From: Blastococcus capsensis
GTDB taxonomy: Bacteria > Actinomycetota > Actinomycetes > Mycobacteriales > Geodermatophilaceae
NCBI RefSeq assembly: GCF_030165005.1
Contig: NZ_JASNNW010000018.1
Span: forward strand, 37,642 to 101,641
Length of the DNA: 64,000 bases
Direction of reading: 5' to 3'
Positions 17,946-27,206 of this stretch are shown piece after piece. The notes under the pieces are model-generated. The model saw only the letters and a list, made by a program, of their open reading frames with translations. It was not told the DNA's origin and did not search any database. Both the position numbers and the translations under genes were made by a program. Positions within the stretch are counted from its first letter, which is position 1. Every line of letters begins with the position of its first letter.

Positions 17946-18692
17946 GTGTCGAGCGTCATGGAGAACCGAGCAGCCGTGTTCACCAGTCAGCCCCAGGTCG
18001 TCGAGGTGTACCAGGCGGGGGGTTGGTCGGCGGGAGAGTTGCTGGGATGGCGGCACGACGACACCGGCGCCTGCCAGGTATGGGTGCGAATGGTCGTGGA
18101 CGGGGCCGAGGAGACGTCGTGGACCGACCTCGCGACGCTGCGGCTGCCCGAGCGCTCACCTGCCTCTCGAGGTGTCCCGGTGGCCACGGCGCCGCGGGCG
18201 GCGCCCACCCCGTGCGGCGCCGGTTCGGCACACGACCCCGACACCACCGCCAGCCTCCCCCTGAAGCGGGATCACCTCCGGCGGCCCGCTCCGGCCCGCG
18301 CCGGCGGTCGCCGGCGTGCGCCGGAGAGCGCCGATGTCCAGATGGTCCTGGCCGCCTCGGTGCAGGCCCCCGCACCGGGTCGCCACCGCGCCCGCAACGA
18401 GGCGGTGGACGGTGCCGCCGGGCGGCACCGGGCTGCTGACACGGGAATGTTCCCGGCCGTGGGGGGCGGAGCCGAGGTGGCGGCCGTACCGCGGGACGAG
18501 TTCCCCGAGACCATCGCCTGGTCGGTCCCGTCAGCTCGTCCGACGCCGGCCCCCGAGACGGCGTCGGGGGGCCGCGGCTGGACGCCGCCGGCCGATCTGG
18601 ACGCGGACCTGCTGACCCGTCCCATGCGGCTGGGCGACCAGCTGCCGCACTCCCGCCGGCCCCGTCTGAACGGTTCCTTCAGCGGCGTCTGA
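17946..18692 (+). CDS. Hypothetical protein with disordered Pro/Arg-rich body
   Basis: 248 residues if the GTG at 17946 is used; an ATG at 17958 is an alternative. Residues ~15-70 look folded (VVEVYQAGGWSAGELLGWRHDDTGACQVWVRMVVDG...WTDLATLRLPE), like a small beta-rich domain. The remainder is Ala/Pro/Arg-rich and probably disordered. I recognise no family. It lies between the LysM gene and the nrdR promoter and has its own terminator, so it may be a single-gene unit. Confidence 0.6.
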   Translation: MSSVMENRAAVFTSQPQVVEVYQAGGWSAGELLGWRHDDTGACQVWVRMVVDGAEETSWTDLATLRLPERSPASRGVPVATAPRAAPTPCGAGSAHDPDTTASLPLKRDHLRRPAPARAGGRRRAPESADVQMVLAASVQAPAPGRHRARNEAVDGAAGRHRAADTGMFPAVGGGAEVAAVPRDEFPETIAWSVPSARPTPAPETASGGRGWTPPADLDADLLTRPMRLGDQLPHSRRPRLNGSFSGV

Positions 18693-18723
18693 CGCCACGC
18701 GGCGCCGCCCCTGGAGCATCTCC

Positions 18724-18755
18724 ACGGCGCCGGACCCCGCGGGGTCCGGCGCCGT
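18724..18755. terminator. Perfect 32-bp palindrome, terminator
   Basis: Each half is ACGGCGCCGGACCCCG and its exact complement; as RNA it forms a very stable hairpin. It lies 32 bp after the preceding stop and well upstream of the nrdR promoter. No T-run. Confidence 0.65.
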
Positions 18756-18911
18756 CGGCGTGCCCGGGCGCGACCGGCGCGAGATGTGGACCAGGCCCGT
18801 TCTCCGGCGACTGTTCGGCGCGTCGTCCCGGCGTGTCCTGTGACTGGTGGGGACCGGTGTTCCGCGTGCGTACGGCCGGGTCGAGGCGGAACACGCCGAT
18901 AAAACGATCAC

Positions 18912-18959
18912 TTGCACATCTTGTGTAGGCCGTCCTAGGGTTCCCCTACATCTAGTAGT
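18912..18959 (+). promoter_or_regulatory. Tandem NrdR boxes upstream of nrdR-nrdJ
   Basis: Box 1 (18912-18927, core ACATCTTGTGT) and box 2 (18944-18959, core ACATCTAGTAG) share ACATCT-(T/A)-GT and are offset by 32 bp, three helical turns. That is the arrangement known for NrdR operators. The nrdR start lies 122 bp downstream, so the operon is expected to be repressed by its own product. The 18693-19081 gap (389 bp) otherwise holds only the upstream palindrome and no convincing gene. Confidence 0.8.
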
Positions 18960-19081
18960 TACAGAGCTGTAAGCCCGTCCACAGGCCGTTCCTCAGGTTC
19001 TCCCCCGAGCATCCACCGGATGTCCCCAGGGGGGTCCACAGCCGGCCGGTGGGCGGGGCACCCGGAGGGAGGTGAACCACC

Positions 19082-19636
19082 GTGCGTTGCCCGTTCTGCC
19101 ACAACCCCGACAGCCGGGTCATCGACTCCCGGGAGGCTGACGAGGGCGCCACCACCCGGCGCCGCCGGTCCTGCCCGAGCTGCGGGCGGCGGTTCACCAC
19201 CGTCGAGGAGGCGGTGCTCGCCGTCGTCAAGCGCAACGGCGTCAGCGAGCCCTTCAACCGCAGCAAGGTCGTCGCCGGCGTACGGCGCGCCTGCCAGGGG
19301 CGCCCCGTCGACGAGGACCAGCTGAAGCTGCTCGCCCAGCAGGTCGAGGACGCCATCCGCGCCACCGGCGCCGCGGAGGTGCCCAGCCACGAGGTGGGGC
19401 TGGCCATCCTGCGGCCGCTGCGCGAGCTGGACGAGGTGGCGTACCTGCGCTTCGCCAGCGTGTACCGCGCCTTCACCTCGCTCGAGGACTTCGAGAAGGA
19501 GATCTCCGAGCTCCGGGACCGGCACATCACCGCCGGCACGCCGCCGCTGCCCGGCATGCAGACCGACCCGCCGGTCCGCCGGCGGGGTGGCGGGCGCAGT
19601 CAGCCCACGGCCGACGCCGGCGCCGCCGGCACCTGA
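19082..19636 (+). CDS. nrdR: Transcriptional repressor NrdR
   Basis: 184 residues; zinc finger plus ATP-cone repressor of ribonucleotide reductase genes, sensing dATP/ATP. Zinc ligands are Cys3, Cys6, Cys31 and Cys34 (MRCPFC...CPSC). The ATP-cone follows from about residue 46 ([24 protein letters not shown]). A ~35-residue Pro/Arg/Gly tail is longer than the core family. GTG start with a GGAGGGAGG ribosome-binding site. It sits upstream of nrdJ behind its own predicted boxes. Confidence 0.95.
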   Translation: MRCPFCHNPDSRVIDSREADEGATTRRRRSCPSCGRRFTTVEEAVLAVVKRNGVSEPFNRSKVVAGVRRACQGRPVDEDQLKLLAQQVEDAIRATGAAEVPSHEVGLAILRPLRELDEVAYLRFASVYRAFTSLEDFEKEISELRDRHITAGTPPLPGMQTDPPVRRRGGGRSQPTADAGAAGT

Positions 19637-19780
19637 GAACTGTCAGTGCCCACCGATAGACACCAGTTCGAGCAGTTACCGATCGCGGCTCTTCCCCAGC
19701 CCCCGATCCACCACCGCGCAGCACCACCGCGCAGCCCCGCGAAGCACCATGCGACACACGACCAGGGAGAGCTCCACACC

Positions 19781-22663
19781 ATGACCGAGACCGACGACCG
19801 CATGGCCGGCACCCGCACCCGCCGCAGCGCGAAGGCGCCCAGCCGGGGCAAGGGCCTGAAGATCAAGCGTGTCTTCACCACCGCCGGTGTGCACCCGTAC
19901 GACGAGGTTGCCTGGGAGCGCCGCGACGTCGTGATGACCAACTGGCGGGACGGCTCGATCAACTTCGAGCAGCGGGGTGTGGAGTTCCCGGCGGAGTGGA
20001 GCATCAACGCCACCAACATCGTCACCACGAAGTACTTCCGGGGCGCCGTCGGCACCTCGCAGCGGGAGACCAGCCTGCGCCAACTCATCGACCGGGTGGT
20101 GCTCGCCTACACCGAGGCCGGTCGCGAGCACGGCTACTTCGCGGGCGAGGGCGACGCCGAGATCTTCGAGCACGAACTCACCTGGATGCTGCTGCACCAG
20201 TACTTCAGCTTCAACAGCCCCGTCTGGTTCAACGTCGGCACGAGTGCGCCGCAGCAGGTCAGTGCCTGCTTCATCCTCGCGGTCGACGACGAGATGGACT
20301 CGATCCTCAACTGGTACCGCGAGGAGGGCCTGATCTTCAAGGGCGGCTCCGGTGCCGGCCTGAACCTGTCCCGCATCCGCTCGTCGAAGGAGCTGCTCTC
20401 CTCCGGTGGCACCGCGTCCGGCCCGGTCAGCTTCATGCGCGGCGCCGACGCCTCCGCAGGCACCATCAAGTCCGGTGGCGCCACCCGCCGCGCGGCCAAG
20501 ATGGTCGTCCTCGACATCGACCACCCCGACATCGAGGAGTTCATCGAGACCAAGGCCCGCGAGGAGAACAAGATCCGCGCGCTGCGTGACGCCGGGTACG
20601 ACATGGACCTCGGTGGCAAGGACATCACCAGCGTCCAGTACCAGAACGCCAACAACTCCGTGCGCGTCTCCGACGAGTTCATGCGTGCGGTCGAGGAAGG
20701 CGCCGACTTCGGTCTCCGCGCCCGCATCGACGGCTCGGTCATCGAGACCCTCGACGCCAAGACGCTGTTCCGCAAGGTCACGCAGGCCGCGTGGGAGTGC
20801 GCCGACCCCGGCATCCAGTACGACGACACGATCAACGACTGGCACACCAACCCCGAGACCGGCCGGATCAACGCGTCCAACCCCTGCTCGGAGTACATGA
20901 GCCTGGACAACAGCTCGTGCAACCTGGCGTCGCTGAACCTCATGAAGTTCCTGAAGGACGACGGCACGTTCGACAGCAAGAACTTCGTGAAGGCCGTCGA
21001 ACTGGTCATCACCGCGATGGACATCTCGATCTGCTTCGCCGACTTCCCGACCGAGCCGATCGGTGAGACCACCCGGGCCTACCGTCAGCTGGGCATCGGC
21101 TACGCCAACCTCGGCGCACTGCTCATGGCCACCGGCCACGCCTACGACTCACGGGGCGGCCAGAGCCTGGCCGCGGCGATCACCTCGCTGATGACCGGCA
21201 CCGCCTACCGCCGCTCGGCGGAGCTCGCCGGCATCGTCGGCGCCTACGAGGGCTTCGCCCGCAACGCCGACGCCCACGCCAGGGTCATGCGCAAGCACGC
21301 CGCGGCGAACGACGCGATCCGCCCGGTCGGGGCCGACGACGCCGACGTGCTCAAGGCCGCCACCGCCCAGTGGCAGGAGTGCCTGGAGGTCGGCGGCGAG
21401 AACGGCTGGCGCAACGCCCAGGCCTCGGTGCTGGCCCCCACCGGCACCATCGGCTTCATGATGGACTGCGACACGACCGGCATCGAGCCGGACTTCTCGC
21501 TGGTCAAGTTCAAGAAGCTGGTCGGTGGCGGCTCCATGCAGATCGTCAACCAGACGGTGCCCCGGGCGCTGCGCAGCCTGGGCTACCAGGAGGAGCAGAT
21601 CGAGGCGATCGTCGAGTACGTCGCCGAGCACGGCCACGTCGTGGACGCCCCGACCCTGCGCCCGGAGCACTACGAGGTGTTCGACTGCGCCATGGGTGAG
21701 CGGGCCATCTCGCCGATGGGCCACGTCCGCATGATGGCCGCGGTCCAGCCCTTCATCTCCGGCGCGATCAGCAAGACGGTCAACATGCCGGAGTCGGCGA
21801 CCATCGAGGACGTCGAGAAGATCTACTTCGAGGGCTGGAAGCTGGGCCTCAAGGCGCTGGCGATCTACCGCGACAACTGCAAGGTCGGCCAGCCGCTCTC
21901 CGGCGGCAAGGGCAAGAACGACGGCACCACGGACGAGGTCAAGGCCGAGGCCGAGGCGCCCGCTGCGCTGTCGCACCCGGTGCGCAAGCGACTGCCGAAG
22001 AAGCGGACGAGCGTCACCACCTCGTTCAGCGTCGCCGGCGCCGAGGGCTACATGACCGCGGGCATGTACGAGGACGGCAGCCTCGGTGAGGTCTTCCTCA
22101 AGCTCGGCAAGCAGGGCTCGACCCTTGCCGGTGTGATGGACGCCTTCTCCATCTCACTCTCCATCGCGCTGCAGCACGGTGTGCCGCTGGAGACCTACAT
22201 CCAGAAGTTCACCAACATGCGGTTCGAGCCCGCCGGAATGACCGACGACCCGGACATCCGGATCGCCCAGTCGGTGATGGACTACATCTTCCGCCGCCTG
22301 GCGCTGGACCACCTGCCCGTCGAGAAGCGGGCCGGTCTCGGCATCTTCACCGCCGAGGAGCGGGCCGCGCAGGTCTCCGGCTACGGCACCTCCGCCTCGA
22401 CCCCCGCGGTCACCGACGAGGAAGAGGTCGACCTGGAGCAGCTGCGCAACTCCGCGCCGATCGAGACCGCCAAGGTCGCGGAGAAGGTCACCCCCGGGGG
22501 CCCGAAGTCGGTCAAGGAGGCGCACTCCTCGGCCGAGCTGCTCGAGCTGGTCACCGGCACCGCCACCGACGCACCGCTGTGCATGACCTGCGGCACGAAG
22601 ATGCGCCCGGCCGGTAGCTGCTACGTCTGCGAGGGCTGCGGCTCTACCAGCGGCTGCAGCTGA
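19781..22663 (+). CDS. nrdJ: Adenosylcobalamin-dependent ribonucleotide reductase (class II)
   Basis: Converts ribonucleotides to deoxyribonucleotides using coenzyme B12. 960 residues. The catalytic NPCSE motif (Asn, radical Cys, Glu) appears in SNPCSEYMSLDNSSCNLASLN. The N-terminal Cys of the redox pair is in QVSACFILAVDDEMDS. A C-terminal Cys-rich tail (CMTCGTKMRPAGSCYVCEGCG) would shuttle electrons. ATG at 19781 with GGGAG upstream; 144 bp separate it from nrdR. No B12-riboswitch box was recognised in that gap. A strong hairpin follows the stop. Confidence 0.95.
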   Translation: MTETDDRMAGTRTRRSAKAPSRGKGLKIKRVFTTAGVHPYDEVAWERRDVVMTNWRDGSINFEQRGVEFPAEWSINATNIVTTKYFRGAVGTSQRETSLRQLIDRVVLAYTEAGREHGYFAGEGDAEIFEHELTWMLLHQYFSFNSPVWFNVGTSAPQQVSACFILAVDDEMDSILNWYREEGLIFKGGSGAGLNLSRIRSSKELLSSGGTASGPVSFMRGADASAGTIKSGGATRRAAKMVVLDIDHPDIEEFIETKAREENKIRALRDAGYDMDLGGKDITSVQYQNANNSVRVSDEFMRAVEEGADFGLRARIDGSVIETLDAKTLFRKVTQAAWECADPGIQYDDTINDWHTNPETGRINASNPCSEYMSLDNSSCNLASLNLMKFLKDDGTFDSKNFVKAVELVITAMDISICFADFPTEPIGETTRAYRQLGIGYANLGALLMATGHAYDSRGGQSLAAAITSLMTGTAYRRSAELAGIVGAYEGFARNADAHARVMRKHAAANDAIRPVGADDADVLKAATAQWQECLEVGGENGWRNAQASVLAPTGTIGFMMDCDTTGIEPDFSLVKFKKLVGGGSMQIVNQTVPRALRSLGYQEEQIEAIVEYVAEHGHVVDAPTLRPEHYEVFDCAMGERAISPMGHVRMMAAVQPFISGAISKTVNMPESATIEDVEKIYFEGWKLGLKALAIYRDNCKVGQPLSGGKGKNDGTTDEVKAEAEAPAALSHPVRKRLPKKRTSVTTSFSVAGAEGYMTAGMYEDGSLGEVFLKLGKQGSTLAGVMDAFSISLSIALQHGVPLETYIQKFTNMRFEPAGMTDDPDIRIAQSVMDYIFRRLALDHLPVEKRAGLGIFTAEERAAQVSGYGTSASTPAVTDEEEVDLEQLRNSAPIETAKVAEKVTPGGPKSVKEAHSSAELLELVTGTATDAPLCMTCGTKMRPAGSCYVCEGCGSTSGCS

Positions 22664-23091
22664 CGTCGTGTCTCGCGAGTAGGCGACAGACTTCTCGCGA
22701 ATAGGCGCCGGATTCTCACCTATGGGCGGCAAGCGAGAGGGGTGCGGAAAACAGATCTCCGCATCCCTCTCGTGCTTGCAGTCGACCAGTGCCGCGTCCG
22801 CGATGGGCTTGCCTGAACGCGGCCTGAGGGACACGTGGTTCGGGGCGAGAAGGGCGGCGCTCTGTCCCCGACAGAGTCGATCGGGTCAGGCTCCTACGTC
22901 GAGAATTCCGACGAGGTGCACGAAGCCGGTGATCACGGACGCTGCCGACGACGATCACGATGGTGCGTCCGTACGCGCGGTCTGTTTCGAGTACATGACG
23001 AGTTCATGAACGAGGCCGTGGCGTATTCCGGTAGCGCCTCCCGCCGTCGATGATCTGCCCAGCGGAGCCACGGGAACGAGAGGAGCCAGAC
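22664..23091. other. 428-bp intergenic region after nrdJ
   Basis: It holds three degenerate copies of a ~22-bp unit just after the nrdJ stop (TCTCGCGAGTAGGCG, TCTCGCGAATAGGCG, then a weaker TCTCACCTATGGGCG) and the terminator at 22734-22772. Short open frames across 22.8-23.05 kb have no ribosome-binding site or protein-like composition, so I see no gene here. Confidence 0.5.
22734..22772 (+). terminator. nrdJ terminator hairpin
   Basis: A 15-bp stem with one G.T pair joins 22734-22748 (CGAGAGGGGTGCGGA) and 22758-22772; loop AAACAGATC. It lies 71 bp after the nrdJ stop. Confidence 0.65.
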
Positions 23092-23355
23092 GTGCGTGAG
23101 TTCGTTGACGAGGTCGCCGTCCTGAGTCGGTGGCTGGGCCGGGACGTCGCGGCGGATCTGGGCGGAGTCGTCCCCCTCTGGAACGCATTCCGGTTCCGGG
23201 ATGCGGCGGTGTTCGACGCCGATCTGTCCGAGTGTGCTGGCCGGAGATACCTCGTGCGCGGCAAATCCGTGCGGGAGTTCATCCTCAGCCAGACCACCAT
23301 CGACGAGGCCTACAGCGACCTGCGCAAGGGCGACGCGCTGTCCGCCGTGGCGTAG
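23092..23355 (+). CDS. Small hypothetical protein
   Basis: 87 residues from a GTG preceded by GAGAGGAG, with VREFVDEVAVLSRWLGRDVAADLGG at its start. Soluble, mixed alpha/beta, acidic; the C-terminus has VREFILSQTTIDEAYSDLRKGDA. No transmembrane segment or signal. An upstream in-frame ATG at 23050 would give 101 residues. No family recognised; the ribosome-binding site and balanced composition support it being real. Confidence 0.55.
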   Translation: MREFVDEVAVLSRWLGRDVAADLGGVVPLWNAFRFRDAAVFDADLSECAGRRYLVRGKSVREFILSQTTIDEAYSDLRKGDALSAVA

Positions 23356-23533
23356 CCGTACCGCTCCTGCGAGGTTGCCGGGCGGCCGGTCGCGTGCGGA
23401 CGTAGGTGCGCAGCGCTCGCGGTGGATACGCCTGGGTCGACGCCGAGGGCATGCCCGCCACGGCAGGGCGCCGCCCTTCCGGGCGGCGGCGGGACGGCCC
23501 GCGGCAACGCGGTCCTGTTGCTAGCGTCCGCCC

Positions 23534-24112
23534 ATGGCCGACCTGTCGAGAACCGCCCGCGTGGACGTCCTGGTCGAGGGGTACGTGCGCATGCCGCACG
23601 TAGCCGGCACGGTCAGCCTCGTCCGCGATGCCGACCGGGTGGTCATCGTCGACCCGGGCATGGTGGCCGACCGGGACCTCATCCTCCGCCCGCTGCGGGA
23701 ACTCGGTGTGCGACCCGAGGACGTCACCGACGTCGTCGTCAGCCACCACCACCTCGACCACACGCTCAACGTCGCGCTCTTCCCCGTGGTGCCCGTGCAC
23801 GACTTCCAGTCCGTCATCGAGGGCGACACGTTCACCCGTCGGGCCGCCGACGGCGTGCAGCTCACACCCGGCATCCAGCTGCTCGCCACGCCGGGGCACA
23901 CGCCGCAGGACATCACCACGCTCGTCGGCACCCCGGACGACGTCGTCGCCCTGACGCATCTGTGGTGGACCGAGGACGGGCCGTCCGACGACCCCTACAG
24001 CCACGACCGGGACGAGCTCCGGCAGCAGCGCGAGCGGGTGCTCGACCTGGCCACCCTGGTGGTCTGCGCCCACGGCGCGCCCTTCCGCCCGAGCTCCGTC
24101 ACGCCTCGCTGA
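23534..24112 (+). CDS. MBL-fold metallo-hydrolase
   Basis: 192 residues of the metallo-beta-lactamase superfamily. The metal-binding motif is SHHHLDHT (HxHxDH), followed by ATPGHTPQD with the third His and VVALTHLWWTEDG with a further ligand. A short protein of this type resembles the MBLAC1-like group. Substrate unknown; cytoplasmic. Monocistronic by spacing. Confidence 0.85.
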   Translation: MADLSRTARVDVLVEGYVRMPHVAGTVSLVRDADRVVIVDPGMVADRDLILRPLRELGVRPEDVTDVVVSHHHLDHTLNVALFPVVPVHDFQSVIEGDTFTRRAADGVQLTPGIQLLATPGHTPQDITTLVGTPDDVVALTHLWWTEDGPSDDPYSHDRDELRQQRERVLDLATLVVCAHGAPFRPSSVTPR

Positions 24113-24239
24113 GCCGGCCGGCCCCCGGGCGGACCGGTGGACGATGAGTTCCGCGGCGATCTGCGGTCTTGCCCCGGACGGGACAGATCGACGTCCTGCC
24201 CGTCCACCTGCATCCAGCGACGACCCGAGGAGACCGACG

Positions 24240-24662
24240 ATGTCCGTCCAGCTCAACCCCTACCTGAACTTCCGGGACGACGCCCGCCAGGCGATGGAGT
24301 TCTACCACTCCGTATTCGGCGGCACCCTCGACGTCTCGACGTTCGAGGAGTTGGGGGCCGCGCAGGACCCTGCGGAGAAGGACCTGGTCATGCACGCCCA
24401 GCTGCGGGGTGACCACGGCGTCGTCTTCATGGCCTCGGACACGCCGCGCAGCATGGAGTTCCGGCGCGGTACGGACATGAACATGTCGCTCAGCGGCGAC
24501 GACCAGGCGCTCCTCCGGCGCTGGTTCGAGCAGCTCTCCGACGGCGGCGCCGTCGCCATGCCGCTGGAGAAGGCCCCGTGGGGGGACACCTTCGGGATGT
24601 GCGTCGACCGGTTCGGCGTCAACTGGCTGGTGAACGTCTCCGGTCCGGCCGCCGGCGGCTGA
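24240..24662 (+). CDS. VOC-family protein (PhnB-like)
   Basis: 140 residues. It starts MSVQLNPYLNFRDDARQAMEFYHSVFGG, typical of the PhnB/3-dmu-9_3-mt subgroup of the glyoxalase/vicinal-oxygen-chelate fold, and contains WGDTFGMCVDRFGVNWLVN near the C-terminus. The ATG at 24240 has CGAGGAGA upstream. Such proteins often lack detectable activity, so no reaction is assigned. A terminator follows. Confidence 0.85.
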   Translation: MSVQLNPYLNFRDDARQAMEFYHSVFGGTLDVSTFEELGAAQDPAEKDLVMHAQLRGDHGVVFMASDTPRSMEFRRGTDMNMSLSGDDQALLRRWFEQLSDGGAVAMPLEKAPWGDTFGMCVDRFGVNWLVNVSGPAAGG

Positions 24663-24674
24663 CCGACGCGCTCG

Positions 24675-24708
24675 GGTGGGGAACGCCGGATCTCCGGCGT
24701 TCCCCACC
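24675..24708. terminator. Bidirectional terminator between VOC and carboxypeptidase genes
   Basis: Perfect 16-bp arms GGTGGGGAACGCCGGA (24675-24690) and its complement (24693-24708), 2-nt centre, between convergent stops at 24662 and 24722. Confidence 0.75.
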
Positions 24709-24721
24709 GGGCCGGTACCGC

Positions 24722-26833
24722 TCAGCGCCGGCCGCAGGCCTTGAGGTCGACCCGCAGCTGCTGGCCCCGGTCGACGACCACCGGGACCGTCTCCCGGACC
24801 TGGCCGGCGACCTCGCAGGTCAGCGTCCAGTTCTCCACCAGCCCCGGCACGGTCGAGGACTCCCCCTCGAACAGCGATGCGGTGAGCGTCCACGTCGGCG
24901 TCACGGAGGCGAAGTTGATCGCGCGGAGCACGTAGGTGCCTTGGGCCGGGTCCTGCAGTAGCACCCGCTCCTTCTCCCCGACGAAGTTGCCGGAGCTGCC
25001 CACCTGTTCCAGCGAGCCGTCGGCGTCCTTCCGGTACACCTCGAGGTCCATGTCGTCCGGCGTCGGCCAGTCGAGCACGATCTCGAGCAGGTCGGCGTCC
25101 CGGTCGACGGTGAACTCGGAGTCGGTCGACTGCAACGGCAGCGTCGTCCCGGTGTACGTCTGCTGCGCCACGGGCTCGGACGACACCGTCTCGACCTGCC
25201 GGTCCTTGATCACCGGGCGGGTCGACGGGTTGACGTGCCAGGTGTACCGGCCGTCGGACCCGACGGTCATGGTTGTGTCGAGGGTGTCCTGGACCGCCCC
25301 TGCCCAGGTCGGGGTGGCGAAGGTCTTCCTCAGCCGCAGGGTCGCCCCCGCCGGCGCCTTCCCGGTGAGCACCGAGTGCGTCACCGGGTTCACCGCGTTC
25401 TCCAGCGCCAGGAGGTAGGCCTCCCGGTTCCCCTTGCCCGCGTACTCGCCGGCGCCGAGGTACTCGTCGATGACCTCGGGGAACGGCGGGTGGAACTCGT
25501 CGGGCCCGATCTCGAAGGTGTAACCGAACCCGCCGGTGGCGTTGTACGACCAGTCCTCGGTGGAGCCGGTGGTGTCGTAGAGCTCCCACGCGTGCTGGCT
25601 GGTGTAGCCGTTCTGCGCGGCCATCGCGTCGCCGAGTGCCTTGAGGGCCGGCTCGTCGAACGGGTCACCCAGCGGGATGCCCTCGCTCGGCGGCACCAGG
25701 TCCGGCGCCGCCCCGTTCGGCCGCAGTACCAGATTCGAGAACGTGTGGTTGGTGATCAGCGTCGTCACGTGCCGACCGCTGACCAGCTCGCGGATGTTCT
25801 GCGTTTCGGGCTCGGAGAACGCCTCGGCGCCCCGGTAGGTGGGGTCGGCGAACAGGTCGGAGGCGCCCGGGCCACCCCAGTAGCCGCCGTAGTTGCGGTT
25901 GAGGTCGATGCCGGTCCCGAAGCCGCCCGGGCTCGTCGCGCTGCCGGCCCGGCAGGTGCCGTCCGGGGTGTCCTGGCCGTCGGCCAGGCGGCAGTTCTTC
26001 CGCTTGTAGGCGTTGCCGGGCGTGCCGAGGATCGTGCCGGTGCCGCCCTGGTCGACCTCGCGGAGGTCGATCAGGCCACCGTCGGTGCGGGAGAGCTCGA
26101 AGCCGTCGACGTTCACCACCGGGACGACGACGACCCGGGACCGATTCACCAGGTCGGTGATCCGCGGATCGGTGCCGTAGTTCTCGACCAGGTCGACGGC
26201 GAACTCCATCGCGTGCTCGCCCGAGGGCCACTCGCGCGCGTGGTGCACGCCGAGCATCACGAACGTCGGCAGCCCGCGGTCGGGGCCGCGGACGTCCGCG
26301 CCGATCTCGACCCCGTGGATCTCCCGGCCGTCCAGCGACCGGTGCGGCAACGTGATCAGCTCGACCAGCTCCGGGTGGTCGCGCTCGAGTGTGGCCATGT
26401 CGGCGTCGTAGTCGGTCAGCGTGCGGTAGGCGTCCCGGCCCGACGGCAGCGGGGAGGTGGTCGTGGCGGCGGCGTAGGCCGCGTTGACCTGGTTGTTCTG
26501 CGCCTCGCGGGCCAGCAGGTCGGGGATGCGGACGGCGTAGGTGAGCCCGGCGGAGAGCAGCGTGGTGACGTCGGCGGGGGTGTGCAGCACCACCTCGACG
26601 TAGTCGTGCCCGGCGTGCTCGGTCAGGTCGAGACCGAGGGTCTGCAGCAGCCGCTTGTCCTCGCGGGTCGGGGTGTCGACGGTGACCAGCTGCGGCCGGA
26701 ACTCCTCAGCCGTCGACTCCTCTCCCGTCGCGGCTGCGGGGGTGGCGGGTGCGTTCGCCGTGGTGACGGCGACGAGGACGGCGGTGCCCACCGCGCACAG
26801 CGCGGCACGTCTGCGGGGGGATCGGGGGTTCAT
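24722..26833 (-). CDS. Secreted M14 zinc carboxypeptidase
   Basis: 703 residues. The N-terminus is an Arg-rich signal peptide with an Ala-rich core. A ~100-residue propeptide-like region (RPQLVTVDTPTREDKRLLQTLGLDLTEH) follows, then the M14 catalytic domain. Zinc ligands are in HHAREWPSGEH (HxxE) and the His of TNHTFSNL; the catalytic Glu is expected in GYTFEIGPDEFHPPFPE. Downstream ~250 residues form one or two beta-sandwich modules (DAREWD-less region with TWHVNPSTRPVIKD, DADLLEIVLDWPTPDDMDLEVYRKD) like the P/CARDB-type tails of exported proteases. ATG at 26833 with GGAGAG upstream. Confidence 0.88.
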   Translation of the reverse strand: MNPRSPRRRAALCAVGTAVLVAVTTANAPATPAAATGEESTAEEFRPQLVTVDTPTREDKRLLQTLGLDLTEHAGHDYVEVVLHTPADVTTLLSAGLTYAVRIPDLLAREAQNNQVNAAYAAATTTSPLPSGRDAYRTLTDYDADMATLERDHPELVELITLPHRSLDGREIHGVEIGADVRGPDRGLPTFVMLGVHHAREWPSGEHAMEFAVDLVENYGTDPRITDLVNRSRVVVVPVVNVDGFELSRTDGGLIDLREVDQGGTGTILGTPGNAYKRKNCRLADGQDTPDGTCRAGSATSPGGFGTGIDLNRNYGGYWGGPGASDLFADPTYRGAEAFSEPETQNIRELVSGRHVTTLITNHTFSNLVLRPNGAAPDLVPPSEGIPLGDPFDEPALKALGDAMAAQNGYTSQHAWELYDTTGSTEDWSYNATGGFGYTFEIGPDEFHPPFPEVIDEYLGAGEYAGKGNREAYLLALENAVNPVTHSVLTGKAPAGATLRLRKTFATPTWAGAVQDTLDTTMTVGSDGRYTWHVNPSTRPVIKDRQVETVSSEPVAQQTYTGTTLPLQSTDSEFTVDRDADLLEIVLDWPTPDDMDLEVYRKDADGSLEQVGSSGNFVGEKERVLLQDPAQGTYVLRAINFASVTPTWTLTASLFEGESSTVPGLVENWTLTCEVAGQVRETVPVVVDRGQQLRVDLKACGRR

Positions 26834-27013
26834 GGCGCCTCTCCGGTGCGAGCAGGAATGCGTCGTGGTCTGAGCCAACGAGCACCCGCCCGGGAGGTCA
26901 CGGTCTGCCGGCACCACCGGTGGGGTGGAGGGCCGGAAAGGATGTCCCGCCATGCGCCGCAGCGCGTGCCAGGGGCACTGGACGGCCCGGTGAGGGCGCG
27001 GAAGAGTGACCGC

Positions 27014-27187
27014 ATGCCGGAGAACCGCTACGCCATCGCGCTGGACCAGCTGGAGGACGGTGTCCGGGTGGCGCCGGCCGACCAGGTGGCCGAGCACCCG
27101 GAGCGCGAGTCACCGCCGGCCGGCTGCTGGCGCACCGATCCGCAGCCGTATGCCGATGGCGCTGCGGGCGACGCCGACGGCGACTGA
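27014..27187 (+). CDS. Small acidic hypothetical protein
   Basis: 57 residues, MPENRYAIALDQLEDGVRVAPADQVAEHPER..., soluble, acidic, with a Gly/Ala/Asp-rich tail. It sits in the gap between the carboxypeptidase promoter and a small membrane gene on the other strand. No family is recognised and the ribosome-binding site (GGAAGAG) is ordinary; its protein-like N-terminus is the main support. Confidence 0.45.
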   Translation: MPENRYAIALDQLEDGVRVAPADQVAEHPERESPPAGCWRTDPQPYADGAAGDADGD

Positions 27188-27206
27188 CCGCTCGACGCCC
27201 CGGGGG

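Noticed and set aside
18724..18755. Attachment or replication site at the perfect 32-bp palindrome
   Set aside because: Position after a stop and high stability fit a terminator; no integrase, tRNA or iterons nearby.
19637..19780. Cobalamin riboswitch before nrdJ
   Set aside because: No B12-box-like sequence recognised; the gap has only short CCACCGCGCAGC repeats.
22835..23053. Small gene after nrdJ
   Set aside because: No ribosome-binding site and unnatural composition.
25235..27013. Long plus-strand frame across the carboxypeptidase gene
   Set aside because: Antisense of a clearly coding M14 protease; only the last 57 codons fall outside it and were kept as a separate small gene.
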